Positions 17,628-26,249 of a DNA stretch of 64,000 nucleotides are shown one piece after another. A program made the position numbers and the translations under genes. Location of the stretch: the NCBI GenBank assembly GCA_023418595.1, contig JAEZZI010000006.1, positions 248,001 through 312,000 of the forward strand, in the 5' to 3' direction. This DNA comes from Pseudomonadota bacterium (GTDB lineage: Bacteria; Pseudomonadota; Alphaproteobacteria; Sphingomonadales; Sphingomonadaceae). The notes below the pieces were generated by a model that searched no databases, was not told the origin of the DNA, and was given only the letters and a program-made list of their open reading frames with translations. Positions within the stretch are counted from its first letter, which is position 1. The number at the start of each line of letters is the position of its first letter.

Positions 17628-18089
17628 TCAGTTCCCCTTCCAGATCAGCGGCTGAAACGCCTGGACCCAGGCAGCCGGTTGTCGTTTTGGCCGCCCGGAT
17701 GCGGAGACGAAGGCCGCCTCCACATTCGCGTCGGTCAATATCGTATCTCCGCGCATGACTCTCTGATGAATGAGCACGCTGGCGGCACGAATTTTCATCA
17801 CCCGGCTGACGACGAGCAGTTCTTCGTCAAGCCGCGCGGAGGCGTTGTAACGGATGGCAAGGTCGCGCACGGCATAGACGCCCTCGCCCGCCTCATGCGT
17901 CTCGCGCTGGTCGACCCCCAGCACCCGCAGGAAATCGGATCGCGCGCGTTCCATGTAGCGCAGATAATTGGCGTGATAGACGATGCCCGACAGGTCGGTA
18001 TCCTCGAAGAACACCCGTACCGGAAAGCGATGCTCGCCGTCCGCGACGCGGCCCGATTGCGGGCGATCGAGAAGGTTGTCTGCTGTCAC
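17628..18089 (-). CDS. ybgC: Tol-Pal-associated acyl-CoA thioesterase YbgC
   Basis: YbgC is a hotdog-fold acyl-CoA thioesterase of the 4-hydroxybenzoyl-CoA thioesterase family, found at the head of Tol-Pal operons and linked to phospholipid metabolism. The 153-residue product has the active-site stretch VRVFFEDTDLSGIVYHANY (about 24-42) with the catalytic Asp, then the central helix RYMERARSDFLR. It is the first gene of the Tol cluster. Upstream lies a palindromic repeat and then ruvB, transcribed the same way. Confidence 0.95.
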   Translation of the reverse strand: MTADNLLDRPQSGRVADGEHRFPVRVFFEDTDLSGIVYHANYLRYMERARSDFLRVLGVDQRETHEAGEGVYAVRDLAIRYNASARLDEELLVVSRVMKIRAASVLIHQRVMRGDTILTDANVEAAFVSASGRPKRQPAAWVQAFQPLIWKGN

Positions 18090-18116
18090 ACCTTACCATT
18101 CAAAATCACAACCCAA

Positions 18117-18228
18117 CCCCGTTCGTGCTGAGCTTGTCGACCCGAAGGGCGGGACGAAGTCCCAACCACTGTCCTTTCTTCGTTTCCAGGAAGGACAGCA
18201 TTTCGACAAGTTCAATGCGAACGGGTTT
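18117..18228. repeat. palindromic intergenic repeat (CCCGTTCGTGCTGAGCTTGTCGA type)
   Basis: Outer arms CCCCGTTCGTGCTGAGCTTGTCGA and TTTCGACAAGTTCAATGCGAACGGG are imperfect mirror images about 110 bases apart. An inner hairpin, TGTCCTTTCTTC/GGAAGGACA, lies between them. A fragment with the same GAACTTGTCGAAA core is seen near 43363. Confidence 0.8.
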
Positions 18229-18291
18229 AGGTGCGGGTAAAGCGGTCACATGGCGGAAGGAAGGCATTCCGTAGCGTCCCGCTCATTTTCT

Positions 18292-19314
18292 TCAGTCGAA
18301 CAGCCCGTCCTGCACGGTGGATGGCGGCTCGATCCCCAGATGCCTCCACGCCGCGCCGTTCAGGCAGCGCCCCCTCGCCGTTCGCGCGATCAGGCCGATC
18401 TGGATAAGGTAAGGCTCGATCACTTCCTCGACCGTGTCGCGTGGTTCGCTCAGCCCAGCCGCCAACGTCTCCACCCCCACCGGGCCACCACGATAGATGT
18501 CGGCGATCATCGTCAGGTAGCGTCGATCCATCGCGTCCAGCCCCAAACCGTCGACTTCCAACCGGTTGAGCGCCGCGTCCGCCGTCCTCGCATCGACGAT
18601 GCTCGCCCCCGCGACATTGGCGAAATCGCGCACCCGGCGCAGCAACCGCCCGGCGATCCGCGGCGTCCCTCGCGCGCGCCGGGCAATCTCCTCGGCACCA
18701 TCGGGCGCGATGGGGAGATCGAGTAGCCCCGCCGCCCGCTCGATCACCCGGCGCAACTCGTCCACGGTGTAGAATTGCAGACGAACCGGGATACCGAAGC
18801 GATCGCGCAGCGGCGTCGTCAGCAACCCCTGCCGCGTCGTCGCGCCCACCAGGGTAAAGCGCGGCAGATCGATCCGCACCGACCGCGCCGACGGTCCCTC
18901 GCCGATCATCAGGTCGAGCGCACGGTCCTCCATCGCCGGATACAGCACCTCCTCGACCGCAGGCGCGAGCCGGTGAATCTCGTCGATGAACAGCACATCG
19001 CCATCCTCGAGATTGGTCAGCAACGCCGCCAGATCGCCCGACTTGGCGATGACCGGCCCGGATGTGGCCCGAAACCCCACCCCCATTTCGCGCGCGACGA
19101 TCTGCGCCAGCGTGGTCTTGCCAAGACCGGGCGGCCCGAAGAACAGCACATGATCCAGCGCCTCGCCCCGACCCCGCGCCGCCTCGATGAACACCCGCAG
19201 ATTTTCGCGCGCCGCCCGCTGTCCGACGAATTCGTCGAGTTGCTTGGGCCGCAACGCGGCGTCGATATCCTCGGCCTTGCGGACGGGCGCGATGATGCGA
19301 TCGGTGTCGGTCAC
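18292..19314 (-). CDS. ruvB: Holliday junction branch migration helicase RuvB
   Basis: RuvB is the AAA+ motor that drives branch migration with RuvA. From the GTG at 19314 the protein has 340 residues, with Walker A GPPGLGKTT at 60-68, a Walker B region LFIDEIH near 105-111, the sensor segment GATTRQGLL, and a winged-helix C-terminus. I prefer this GTG because it overlaps the parA stop by four bases (GTGA) and has a GGAGAAGG site upstream. An ATG at 19344 would add ten unusual residues. It ends the ruvA-parA-ruvB unit. Confidence 0.97.
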   Translation of the reverse strand: MTDTDRIIAPVRKAEDIDAALRPKQLDEFVGQRAARENLRVFIEAARGRGEALDHVLFFGPPGLGKTTLAQIVAREMGVGFRATSGPVIAKSGDLAALLTNLEDGDVLFIDEIHRLAPAVEEVLYPAMEDRALDLMIGEGPSARSVRIDLPRFTLVGATTRQGLLTTPLRDRFGIPVRLQFYTVDELRRVIERAAGLLDLPIAPDGAEEIARRARGTPRIAGRLLRRVRDFANVAGASIVDARTADAALNRLEVDGLGLDAMDRRYLTMIADIYRGGPVGVETLAAGLSEPRDTVEEVIEPYLIQIGLIARTARGRCLNGAAWRHLGIEPPSTVQDGLFD

Positions 19315-20036
19315 TTCGCCATCACCTTCTCCAGCCGCCGCCACAACTCCGCGACCGCCTCGACCGGCATTGCCGAGCGCCCCATCAGCGCCCCCACCGG
19401 CGCGCGTTTCTCGCTCATCCGTTCATAGGCGCTGGCCATCGGGATCACCGGCCAGCCGGGGTGTCTTTCCAGTTCGGCGCGGTGCAGCGCGCGCCTGCGA
19501 TCGACCATCGAGAAAACGGGGGCAAGGTAAACCTTCGGCCCTTTCTTTCCCGTAACATGGTCCGCGATCACGTCGAGCGCCCGGCGCGACAATGCGGCGG
19601 GGATGACGGGGACGACCACCAGATCGGCGGCGCGCAAAATCTGGTCCGACGTGTCGGTCAGGCCCGGCGGGCAATCGATCAGGATGCGGTCGTAATCCTT
19701 CGACAGCTTTTCGGCGATCTTGGCCAACCGCTTGCGCTTGCCCAGGCCGTGAAACGTCACGTCGAGATCGCGCAGCGATTCGTCGGCGGGCAACAGGTCT
19801 AGCCGATCATAGTCAGTGGGGCGGATCAACTTCGCCGGATCGCGGTCGCCGGTGATGCCGTCCTCCGCCTTCGCACCCTTGGGATCGTGCCCCAGCAAGA
19901 AGGTCGCCGCCCCCTGCCCGTCCAGATCCCACAGCAAGGTCCGCCGCGACGACAAGGTCGCGCTGGCCCAGGCGAGATTCACCGCCAGCGTCGTCTTTCC
20001 GACCCCGCCCTTCATCGAATAGACCGCAACGATCAT
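19311..20036 (-). CDS. ParA-family ATPase embedded between ruvA and ruvB
   Basis: The 241-residue product is a deviant-Walker P-loop ATPase of the ParA/MinD class. It has KGGVGKTT at 9-16, a switch region LWDLDGQGAATFLLG near 35-49 and LIDCPPGLTDTSDQ near 118-131. Such proteins position DNA, plasmids or protein complexes by ATP-dependent dimerisation. There is no parB or centromere-like site nearby. It overlaps ruvA by four bases at its start and ruvB by four at its end, so it is translated together with the branch-migration genes. Whether it takes part in recombination is unknown; it may simply be an orphan ParA. Confidence 0.88.
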   Translation of the reverse strand: MIVAVYSMKGGVGKTTLAVNLAWASATLSSRRTLLWDLDGQGAATFLLGHDPKGAKAEDGITGDRDPAKLIRPTDYDRLDLLPADESLRDLDVTFHGLGKRKRLAKIAEKLSKDYDRILIDCPPGLTDTSDQILRAADLVVVPVIPAALSRRALDVIADHVTGKKGPKVYLAPVFSMVDRRRALHRAELERHPGWPVIPMASAYERMSEKRAPVGALMGRSAMPVEAVAELWRRLEKVMAK

Positions 20037-20629
20037 TTCGCCGCCTTTCGAAGCGCAAGCCTTACCAGCGCATCAAGCCCCGCGCCTGCGCCAAGCTCGT
20101 CGCTCGCCGCGCCGACCGCGGCGCTGGCTTCGGCGGGTTTGAACCCCAGGTTGAGCAGTGCCGACACGGCGTCCGCCGCGGCGCCCGTCGCGGGGGCCGC
20201 GCCCGGACTTGCGCCGCCCAGCGCGATGCCGCTCGCCTTGTCCTTCAATTCGCGCACGATGCGCTCGGCGAGCTTGGGGCCGACGCCGTTGGCGCGCGCG
20301 ACCATCGCCTTGTCCTGACGCGCGACAGCGGTATTGAGTTCGTCGGGCGACAGGACCGACTGGATCGCCAGCGCGACCCGCGCGCCGACGCCCTGAACGC
20401 TGGTCAACAGGCGGAACCAGTCGCGTTCCTCTGCGGTCGCGAAACCGACGAGGCGGATGAAATCCTCCGCCACCAGCATCTCGGTATGAATGGTGACGGG
20501 ATCGCCGGTGATGCCGAGCGTATCGAGCGTCTTTGCCGACGCGCCGACCAGATACCCCACCCCGCCGACATCGATCACCGCATGGTCGGACGCGGTGGAT
20601 GCGAGGATGCCTTTGAGGTGCGCGATCAT
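20033..20629 (-). CDS. ruvA: Holliday junction DNA helicase subunit RuvA
   Basis: RuvA binds the four-way junction as a tetramer and loads RuvB. The 198-residue product has the N-terminal OB fold (MIAHLKGILAS, then GVGYLVGASAKTL), tandem helix-hairpin-helix motifs (LTSVQGVGARVALAI near 90 and ANGVGPKLAERIV near 113-125) and a C-terminal RuvB-binding domain (about 150-198). It sits between ruvC (through a palindromic repeat) and parA. Confidence 0.97.
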   Translation of the reverse strand: MIAHLKGILASTASDHAVIDVGGVGYLVGASAKTLDTLGITGDPVTIHTEMLVAEDFIRLVGFATAEERDWFRLLTSVQGVGARVALAIQSVLSPDELNTAVARQDKAMVARANGVGPKLAERIVRELKDKASGIALGGASPGAAPATGAAADAVSALLNLGFKPAEASAAVGAASDELGAGAGLDALVRLALRKAAK

Positions 20630-20694
20630 GGAACGGACTTAGAACAGAACCGCGCGCGGGGGGAAGGGGTTACGCAGCCTGGAGCCAATCTCCC

Positions 20695-20801
20695 CGTCAC
20701 CCCGGACTTGTTTCGGGGTCCACCAAGCCGCTCGCGCAGCACTTCACTTCCACACGCTGCGCAAGCAGCACAGTGGCGCCCGGAACAAGTCCGGGGTGAC
20801 G
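20695..20801. repeat. palindromic repeat family A, copy 2
   Basis: Arms CGTCACCCCGGACTTGTTTC and CCCGGAACAAGTCCGGGGTGACG face each other across about 60 variable bases, matching copies at 4971 and 32471. It lies between ruvC and ruvA. Confidence 0.9.
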
Positions 20802-20817
20802 TAGTATTTGGGACCGG

Positions 20818-21306
20818 TTACCGCATCCCCATCCGCGCACTCGCCGCGTGATGCGCATGGCAGATCGCGACCGCGAGCGCGTCTGCGGCGTCAGGGCCGT
20901 CGATCTTTACGCCCGGCAGCAACCGCGCGACCATCGCATGGACTTGCGACTTGTCGGCATTGCCCACGCCGACCACCGATTTCTTGACCAGCCGCGCGGC
21001 ATATTCGCCGACCTCTATACCGATGCGTGCCGCCGCGCACAGGACGACGCCGCGCGCCTGGCCCAGCTTCAGCGTCGATTGCGGGTTGGCATTGACGAAC
21101 ACTTCCTCGACCGCCGCGGCCTGAGGCGCGTGATCGGCTATCAGCGCCGACAGCATGGTGTCGAGATGCGCGAGGCGGCGCGGGAGCGGCGCCTGGGCGT
21201 CGGTTTTCAATCGCCCGTTGGCGATGTGCGTCAGCCGATTGCCCTCGGCGCGAATAAGTCCCCAGCCGGTGGTGCCCAGACCGGGGTCGAGGCCGAGGAT
21301 GATCAC
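20818..21306 (-). CDS. ruvC: crossover junction endodeoxyribonuclease RuvC
   Basis: RuvC resolves Holliday junctions by paired nicks. The 162-residue product has the RNase H-like acidic residues: Asp7 in LGLDPGLGTTGWG, the glutamates of AAVEEVFVNANPQS, and the C-terminal DGPDAADALAVAICHAH. The gene leads the ruvCA(parA)B group and follows yebC on the same strand, a common arrangement. Confidence 0.97.
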   Translation of the reverse strand: MIILGLDPGLGTTGWGLIRAEGNRLTHIANGRLKTDAQAPLPRRLAHLDTMLSALIADHAPQAAAVEEVFVNANPQSTLKLGQARGVVLCAAARIGIEVGEYAARLVKKSVVGVGNADKSQVHAMVARLLPGVKIDGPDAADALAVAICHAHHAASARMGMR

Positions 21307-21311
21307 GCCAA

Positions 21312-21332
21312 ACTCCTCCCCCGCCGGGGGAG
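21312..21332. repeat. short palindrome between yebC and ruvC
   Basis: CTCCTCCCCC-GCC-GGGGGAGG forms a strong hairpin in the 34-base gap. It resembles the core of the repeat at 1268-1392. It may be a terminator-like or processing hairpin. Confidence 0.55.
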
Positions 21333-21340
21333 GAATAAGC

Positions 21341-22084
21341 TCACCCCAATTTCTCCATCACCTCGTCGGACACATCGTAATTGCCCCATACCGTCTGCAC
21401 ATCGTCGTCGTCGTCGAGCACGTCGATCAGCTTGAACAGGGTCGCGGCGTCGCCTTCACCCACCGATACCATCAGTTGCGGCCGCCAGGCGAGTTTCGCG
21501 CCCTCCGCTTCGCCCAGCACCGGCTCCAGCGCCTTGGCGACTTCATGCAGCGATTCGACCGCTGTCCAGATTTCGTGGCCGTCCTCCGACGACGAAACGT
21601 CCTCCGCACCTGCTTCCAGCGCCGCTTCGAACACCTTGTCGCCGTTGCCGACGCTGGCGGGATAGGTAATCAGCCCCATCCGGTCGAACCCGTGGCTGAC
21701 CGAATTGGGCGCGCCCAGATTGCCGCCATTCTTCGCCATCGCGGTGCGGACATTGGTCACCGTGCGATTGCGATTGTCGGTCAGCGTCTCGATGATCAGC
21801 GAGACGCCGCCGGGACCGAAGCCCTCATAGCGGATTTCCTCGTAATTCTCGGTATCGCCACCCGATGCCTTGTCGACCGCGCGCTGGATGTTGTCCTTGG
21901 GCATCGACTGCGCCTTCGCCGCGTTGATGGCGGCACGCAGGCGCGGGTTCATGTCCGGGTCTGGCATCCCCATCTTGGCCGCCACGGTGATTTCGCGGCT
22001 GAGCTTGGAAAAGAGCGACGAACGCTTTTTATCCTGCGCACCCTTGCGGTGCATGATGTTCTTGAACTTGGAATGGCCTGCCAT
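21341..22084 (-). CDS. YebC/PmpR family protein
   Basis: The 247-residue product has the typical start MAGHSKFKNIMHRKGAQD and three-domain layout of YebC/PmpR proteins, including the GFGPGGVSLIIETLTDNRNRT stretch (about 98-118) and the acidic C-terminal LIDVLDDDDDVQTVW. The family was described as DNA-binding regulators; some members have been linked to translation through difficult peptide motifs. It sits beside ruvC, as in many bacteria, and follows gapR on the same strand. Confidence 0.95.
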   Translation of the reverse strand: MAGHSKFKNIMHRKGAQDKKRSSLFSKLSREITVAAKMGMPDPDMNPRLRAAINAAKAQSMPKDNIQRAVDKASGGDTENYEEIRYEGFGPGGVSLIIETLTDNRNRTVTNVRTAMAKNGGNLGAPNSVSHGFDRMGLITYPASVGNGDKVFEAALEAGAEDVSSSEDGHEIWTAVESLHEVAKALEPVLGEAEGAKLAWRPQLMVSVGEGDAATLFKLIDVLDDDDDVQTVWGNYDVSDEVMEKLG

Positions 22085-22108
22085 GGGTCTCTCGCGAAAT
22101 CGGGCGGC

Positions 22109-22348
22109 TCAGGCGATGCCGAGCGCGGCCTTGTAGGTTTCGAGCAACATTTCGGCTTCTTCGCGATGATGTTTTTCCATCTTCCGCAAACGGATGATGG
22201 TGCGCATCGTCTTGGTGTCGAAACCGGTTGCCTTGGCTTCGCCGTACACGTCCTTGATGTCGTCGGCGATGCCCTTCTTTTCTTCCTCGAGCCGCTCGAT
22301 GCGCTCAATCAGCAGGCGCAACTGGTCGGCGGCGATCACTTCGCTCAT
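22109..22348 (-). CDS. gapR: GapR-type nucleoid-associated protein (DUF2312)
   Basis: GapR is a small alphaproteobacterial chromosome-structuring protein that encircles overtwisted DNA and helps topoisomerases at replication forks. The 79-residue product is nearly all helical, with the conserved DQLRLLIERIERLEEEKKGI coiled segment followed by IKDVYGEAKATGFDTKTMR and the basic RLRKMEKHHREE helix. Length and sequence fit the family closely. It lies just upstream of yebC. Confidence 0.93.
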   Translation of the reverse strand: MSEVIAADQLRLLIERIERLEEEKKGIADDIKDVYGEAKATGFDTKTMRTIIRLRKMEKHHREEAEMLLETYKAALGIA

Positions 22349-22427
22349 GCGAAAACTCCAAATGAATAGCGTTGAGGCGCGCGTCTAGGGCAAGCCGCGC
22401 GCTTTTCGCAACCGCATGTCGCGCGGT

Positions 22428-23795
22428 TTATCGCACGTCCTTGTGGACAACCCCGTGCCGCATGACGAAATCGACGCGCTCGAGCCGCCGGACATCGTCG
22501 AGCGGGCTACCCGTCACCGCGATGATGTCCGCTGCCCGGCCCGGCGCGATCACGCCCAGCGAATCGCTCATACCCAGCGCATCGGCGGCATCGACGGTCG
22601 CGGCACGGATCGCGCGCGCGGGCGTCATTCCGGCTTCCACCATCAGCGCGAATTCCTGCGCGTTCTCGCCGTGCGGCGACACGCCGGCATCGGTGCCGAA
22701 CGCGATCTTCACGCCACTCGCGATCGCGCGCCGATGGCTTTCGATCGCGGCGGCGGCGGCTGCCTCGGCCTTGGGAATGGTCGCGGGCGGCAACTGCCCG
22801 GCCCGCGCCTGCGCCAGCGCCGCGCGCGGTGCAAGCATGGTCGGGACCAGCCATGTCCCCTTCGCCTTCATCGCGTTGATCGTCGCGGCGTCGAGGAACG
22901 TGCCGTGATCGATCGTGTCGACGCCGGCCTCGACGGCTGCACGGGTGCCCTCCGCCGCATGGCTGTGCGCCGCGACCTTGCGGCCAAGGCCATGCGCGGT
23001 GTCGATGATCGCCTTCATCTCGTCGGGCTCCATCGCGCGGCCCAGCCCGCCCGAGACGTTCGACAGCACCCCGCCGGTCGCCATGAACTTGATGACCTGC
23101 GCCCCGAGCCCGACCTGCTGGCGGACGGCGCGACGGCAGTCCTCGACCCCGTCACAGGTATTGATCTGGTGCTGGTGCACCATGTCGGCGATGTCGGCGC
23201 GCAGGCCGTTGGTGCCGTCGCCATGCCCGCCGGTCACCGAAATGCCGGACCTGGCCTGAACGATGGTCGGCCCGACCACGTCGCCGCGCGCGATCCCGTC
23301 GCGCAGCGCGCGCATCCCCCTCGCATGCCCGCCCAGATCGCGGACGGCGGTGAAGCCGGCCATCAGCGTGTCGCGCGCATTGCCGGTGGCATAGATCAGG
23401 TCGTCGACATCCTCGCGGTTCATCGCCGTTGCGCGCCGCTGGAGCGGTTCGCCGCGAAAGCCCCAAAGATGGACGTGCATGTCGATCAGCCCCGGCAGCA
23501 CGAACTTGTCGGAGAGGTCGACCAGGGTCGCTCCGCCATCGGGCGCGACATGCCCGTCGCGAATTTCAACGACGCGCCCGTCGCGGACGATGATGGTGGA
23601 GGCGCCACGCGGGCGCTCGCCCGGCCGGTCGAGCAACTGCCCGGCATGGATATAGCTGACCGTCGTCGTCGCAACAGCGGGCGGCGGGGTCTGGCCCCGA
23701 GTCGCGCCCGCAAGCAGCGTCCCCATCGCGGCCCCGGCCCCCACGAACAACGCCATTTTTAAGCGCGAGCAACGCGTCCCCGTCCCTGTCGTCAT
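22428..23795 (-). CDS. secreted amidohydrolase family protein
   Basis: The product is a metal-dependent hydrolase of the amidohydrolase superfamily (Xaa-Pro dipeptidase/imidazolonepropionase-like branch). Metal ligands visible are the HxH in IDMHVHLWG, His in VAAHSHAAEG, His in DTIDHGTFLD and the Asp in FGTDAGVSPHG; the C-terminal small domain has GVIAPGRAADIIAV. From ATG 23795 it has 455 residues with an N-terminal hydrophobic signal (about 12-33), so it is probably periplasmic. An AGGATC site lies seven bases upstream of this start. The substrate is unknown. Confidence 0.85.
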   Translation of the reverse strand: MTTGTGTRCSRLKMALFVGAGAAMGTLLAGATRGQTPPPAVATTTVSYIHAGQLLDRPGERPRGASTIIVRDGRVVEIRDGHVAPDGGATLVDLSDKFVLPGLIDMHVHLWGFRGEPLQRRATAMNREDVDDLIYATGNARDTLMAGFTAVRDLGGHARGMRALRDGIARGDVVGPTIVQARSGISVTGGHGDGTNGLRADIADMVHQHQINTCDGVEDCRRAVRQQVGLGAQVIKFMATGGVLSNVSGGLGRAMEPDEMKAIIDTAHGLGRKVAAHSHAAEGTRAAVEAGVDTIDHGTFLDAATINAMKAKGTWLVPTMLAPRAALAQARAGQLPPATIPKAEAAAAAAIESHRRAIASGVKIAFGTDAGVSPHGENAQEFALMVEAGMTPARAIRAATVDAADALGMSDSLGVIAPGRAADIIAVTGSPLDDVRRLERVDFVMRHGVVHKDVR

Positions 23796-23979
23796 GTGAT
23801 CCTGCCCCTGTTGTCGGGGCGGAGTAAGGCGCAAAAGCCGGGCGCGCGCAAGCGCCGGCAAGGGGCAGGCTGACCCCATACTGAAACATCGATTATATTT
23901 GCGCGGTGCAACAGAAAATAACGTCGCGTCCATGCGGCTCTTGACGATTCCCTTCGCGTGCGCGAAGCAGCCCCCCGCT

Positions 23980-24360
23980 ATGCACAAAACCTCCCTTTCG
24001 ATTTTCGCCGCGACGGCGATGCTGTCGCTTGCCGCTTGCGGCTCCAACGAACCCGAAGTGATCGACGGCCGCGCGCCGGATCCGCTCGCGTCGCAGATCG
24101 CGAACGCGCCTGCGGTCGAACTGCCGCCCGCAATCGCCGCGCGCACGACGCTGCGCTGTAGCGACAACAGCCTGATCTATGTAGACTTCTTCCAGGGTGA
24201 CGAACTCGTCAATTTCCGCGCGGAAGAAGGTGACACGCCGACCCAGCTGCGCGCAGAGGCCGCTGGCCAGCCCTATACCAACGGTGAAATCACCGTAGAA
24301 GGCAATGCGCAGCAGGTCAGCGTGACCCGCGACGGATCGACGCTGAACTGCAAGGCCTGA
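23980..24360 (+). CDS. small lipoprotein, MliC (lysozyme inhibitor)-like
   Basis: The 126-residue product has a signal peptide with lipobox SLAAC (Cys20). Its domain resembles the MliC membrane-bound C-type lysozyme inhibitor family: two cysteines bracket a beta-rich segment with a LRCSDNSLIYVDFFQGD start and an STLNCKA end. I chose ATG 23980 because it begins the signal peptide; the frame is open further up but lacks likeness. It is followed by a terminator. The MliC assignment is by pattern and moderate. Confidence 0.7.
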   Translation: MHKTSLSIFAATAMLSLAACGSNEPEVIDGRAPDPLASQIANAPAVELPPAIAARTTLRCSDNSLIYVDFFQGDELVNFRAEEGDTPTQLRAEAAGQPYTNGEITVEGNAQQVSVTRDGSTLNCKA

Positions 24361-24388
24361 TCGGGTCCAGATTTACTGACGTTATGCA

Positions 24389-24422
24389 AGGGTCGGCGGA
24401 GTAATTCGTCGGCCCTTTTCAT
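24389..24422 (+). terminator. rho-independent terminator of the MliC-like lipoprotein gene
   Basis: AAGGGTCGGCGG pairs, with two G-T wobbles, with CGTCGGCCCTT, followed by TTTTC. It lies about 28 bases after the stop. Confidence 0.75.
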
Positions 24423-24467
24423 TTTCACCGGGTTGAAGCCAGGACACGCGCCGCGCGGGCGATTCCG

Positions 24468-24782
24468 TTATTGAACGGGAACCGGAACCGGCGTGATTTC
24501 GGTCGTGGGCGCAGCGCTGTTCGCCGTGCTGGGCGACACGCCAAGCTCTGCAAGCGGTTCTTCGGTCTTGGGCGTGGCGGCAGGCGACTGTGCCGGCGCT
24601 GCGGTCAGGTCAGCGACGACATTGGGGCGCGGCGCACCAATGGCGGTCACCGGCTCCTCGTTCGAGGCCGATGTATAGATGGCACTTCCGACACCGATCA
24701 ACAGCACCACCGCCGCCAACCCCGTCATGCCCACGCGGATGCGTTGCATCGCCTGCGTGCTATCGTGCGAACCCGACTGCAT
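24468..24782 (-). CDS. hypothetical single-pass membrane protein
   Basis: This 104-residue protein starts MQSGSHDSTQ and has one membrane helix (about 17-38) followed by a Pro/Ala/Thr-rich exported tail that ends in PVPVPVQ. No domain is recognised. The start at 24782 gives the simplest membrane topology; an in-frame ATG lies ten codons further in. It is transcribed away from cysK with a 60-base gap. The tail looks like a periplasmic linker and the role is unknown. Confidence 0.6.
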   Translation of the reverse strand: MQSGSHDSTQAMQRIRVGMTGLAAVVLLIGVGSAIYTSASNEEPVTAIGAPRPNVVADLTAAPAQSPAATPKTEEPLAELGVSPSTANSAAPTTEITPVPVPVQ

Positions 24783-24843
24783 AAGCGTGGCATCCGGGTA
24801 ACACCGGAATTGAAAACTGTCCAGTTTTGCCGTCAGGCGCCAC

Positions 24844-25821
24844 TCAGCCGCGGGTCGGCAACCCCTTTTGGGCAAGCCATTCATCATTATAGAGCGTCGA
24901 CAGATACCGGAATCCGGTATCGCACAGGATCGTCGCGATCCGCTTGCCCGGCCCCAGATCGCGCGCCAGACGCACCGCACCCGCGACGTTGATCCCCGAC
25001 GACAGCCCCAGGCACAGCCCCTCTTCGTCAAGCAACCGGCGGGTCCATTCCAGCCCTTCCGCGTCCGAAATCCGGTATTGGGTGTCGATCGGCGCGCCGT
25101 CCAGATTGGCGGTGATGCGCCCCTGCCCGATTCCCTCAGCGACCGAATTGCCCTCGGCCTTCAACTCGCCATGCGCGTAATATTCGTAGAGCGCAGCGCC
25201 ATGCGGGTCACTCAATGCGATGGTGACGGATTCGTCGAATTCCTTGAGGCCGAGCCCGACGCCAGCGAGCGTGCCGCCGGTGCCGACCGCGCAGGTGAAG
25301 CCGTCCACCCGCCCTTCCATCTGTTCCCAGATCTCGCGCGCGGTGCCGACGATGTGCGCCCGCCGGTTGGCGATATTGTCGAACTGATTGGCCCAGACCG
25401 CATTTTCCGTCTCCTCCGCGATCCGGCGGCTGGTGTGGACGAAATGGCCGGGGTTCGAATAGGGCGCGGCGGGAACCAGCACCAGTTCGGCGCCCAGCGC
25501 GCGCAGCGTGTCCATCTTTTCGCGGCTCTGCGTTTCGGGCATGACGATGATCGTCCTGTACCCCTTGGCATTGGCGACCAGCGCCAGCCCGATGCCGGTA
25601 TTGCCCGCCGTCCCCTCGACGATCGTGCCGCCAGGCTGGATCGCCCCGCGCTCCTCGGCATCCTGGACGATGAACAGCGCCGCGCGATCCTTCACGGATG
25701 CGCCGGGATTGGCATATTCGCACTTGCCAAAGATATCGCATCCGGTCGCTTCGCTCGGCCCTTTCAGGCGCACGAGTGGGGTGTTGCCGATCAGGTCGAG
25801 CGTGGCGTTGGCGGTCGTCAT
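24844..25821 (-). CDS. cysK: cysteine synthase A-type PLP enzyme
   Basis: The product makes cysteine from O-acetylserine and sulfide using pyridoxal phosphate. It is 325 residues long, with IGNTPLVRL at the start, the PLP lysine Lys44 in ASVKDRAA, a phosphate-binding EGTAGNTG loop (usually TSGNTG), VGTGGTLAG near 180 and the C-terminal LCDTGFRYLSTLYN. The GTAGNTG variant and the ESVTIALSDPHGAAL segment make it a diverged member, so a related beta-replacing role cannot be excluded. Confidence 0.82.
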   Translation of the reverse strand: MTTANATLDLIGNTPLVRLKGPSEATGCDIFGKCEYANPGASVKDRAALFIVQDAEERGAIQPGGTIVEGTAGNTGIGLALVANAKGYRTIIVMPETQSREKMDTLRALGAELVLVPAAPYSNPGHFVHTSRRIAEETENAVWANQFDNIANRRAHIVGTAREIWEQMEGRVDGFTCAVGTGGTLAGVGLGLKEFDESVTIALSDPHGAALYEYYAHGELKAEGNSVAEGIGQGRITANLDGAPIDTQYRISDAEGLEWTRRLLDEEGLCLGLSSGINVAGAVRLARDLGPGKRIATILCDTGFRYLSTLYNDEWLAQKGLPTRG

Positions 25822-25876
25822 GCGCGCCTAGATGCCGCGACTGCGCAGCGGGAGCAAGCAAGGTTGGTTTCGATCG

Positions 25877-26218
25877 TTACAAACGCGGGTTGTCCGCCAC
25901 CCCCGCCGCCTTCAGATGCGGCCCCAGCCGCCCGGTCAGCCACAGGAAGAACATGCGGTAGTCGCTGACCAGCGACCAGAGCGGGTGGGTGAAAGTCGCA
26001 GGCCGGTTCCGCTCAACGCGGAAATGCCCGAACCAGGCGAACCCATATCCCGCCAGCGGCACCGCCAGCCACCACCAGCCGCCCGACAGGATCGCGATTC
26101 CCAGAAAAACGAAGGTCAGCGCGGTCCCGGCATAATGAAGGTTGCGCGTCTCCGCCCGCGAATGTTCGCGCAGATAATGGGGCCAGAACGCCCCGTAGCT
26201 TTGGATGCGGTTCGACAT
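25877..26218 (-). CDS. DUF962 (Mpo1-like) membrane protein
   Basis: The 113-residue product matches DUF962/Mpo1-like proteins. It begins with FWPHYLREHSRAETRNLHY, whose histidines (YLREHSR and RNLHY) are the conserved polar residues. It has two hydrophobic segments (about 29-45 and 48-62) and the FGHFRVERNRPATF stretch. Yeast Mpo1 is an iron-dependent dioxygenase of 2-hydroxy fatty acids; the bacterial role is uncertain. It stands alone between cysK and a hypothetical gene, all on the minus strand. Confidence 0.85.
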   Translation of the reverse strand: MSNRIQSYGAFWPHYLREHSRAETRNLHYAGTALTFVFLGIAILSGGWWWLAVPLAGYGFAWFGHFRVERNRPATFTHPLWSLVSDYRMFFLWLTGRLGPHLKAAGVADNPRL

Positions 26219-26249
26219 GGTGTCAGGCTAACGCGAAATCGCGAAGGCG

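Noticed and set aside
19344..19344. ATG at 19344 as ruvB start
   Set aside because: It would force a 34-base overlap with parA and add ten unusual residues; GTG 19314 gives a normal N-terminus and four-base overlap.
22416..23762. 448-codon plus-strand reading opposite the amidohydrolase gene
   Set aside because: No start signal or family likeness; the amidohydrolase frame has the full metal-ligand set.
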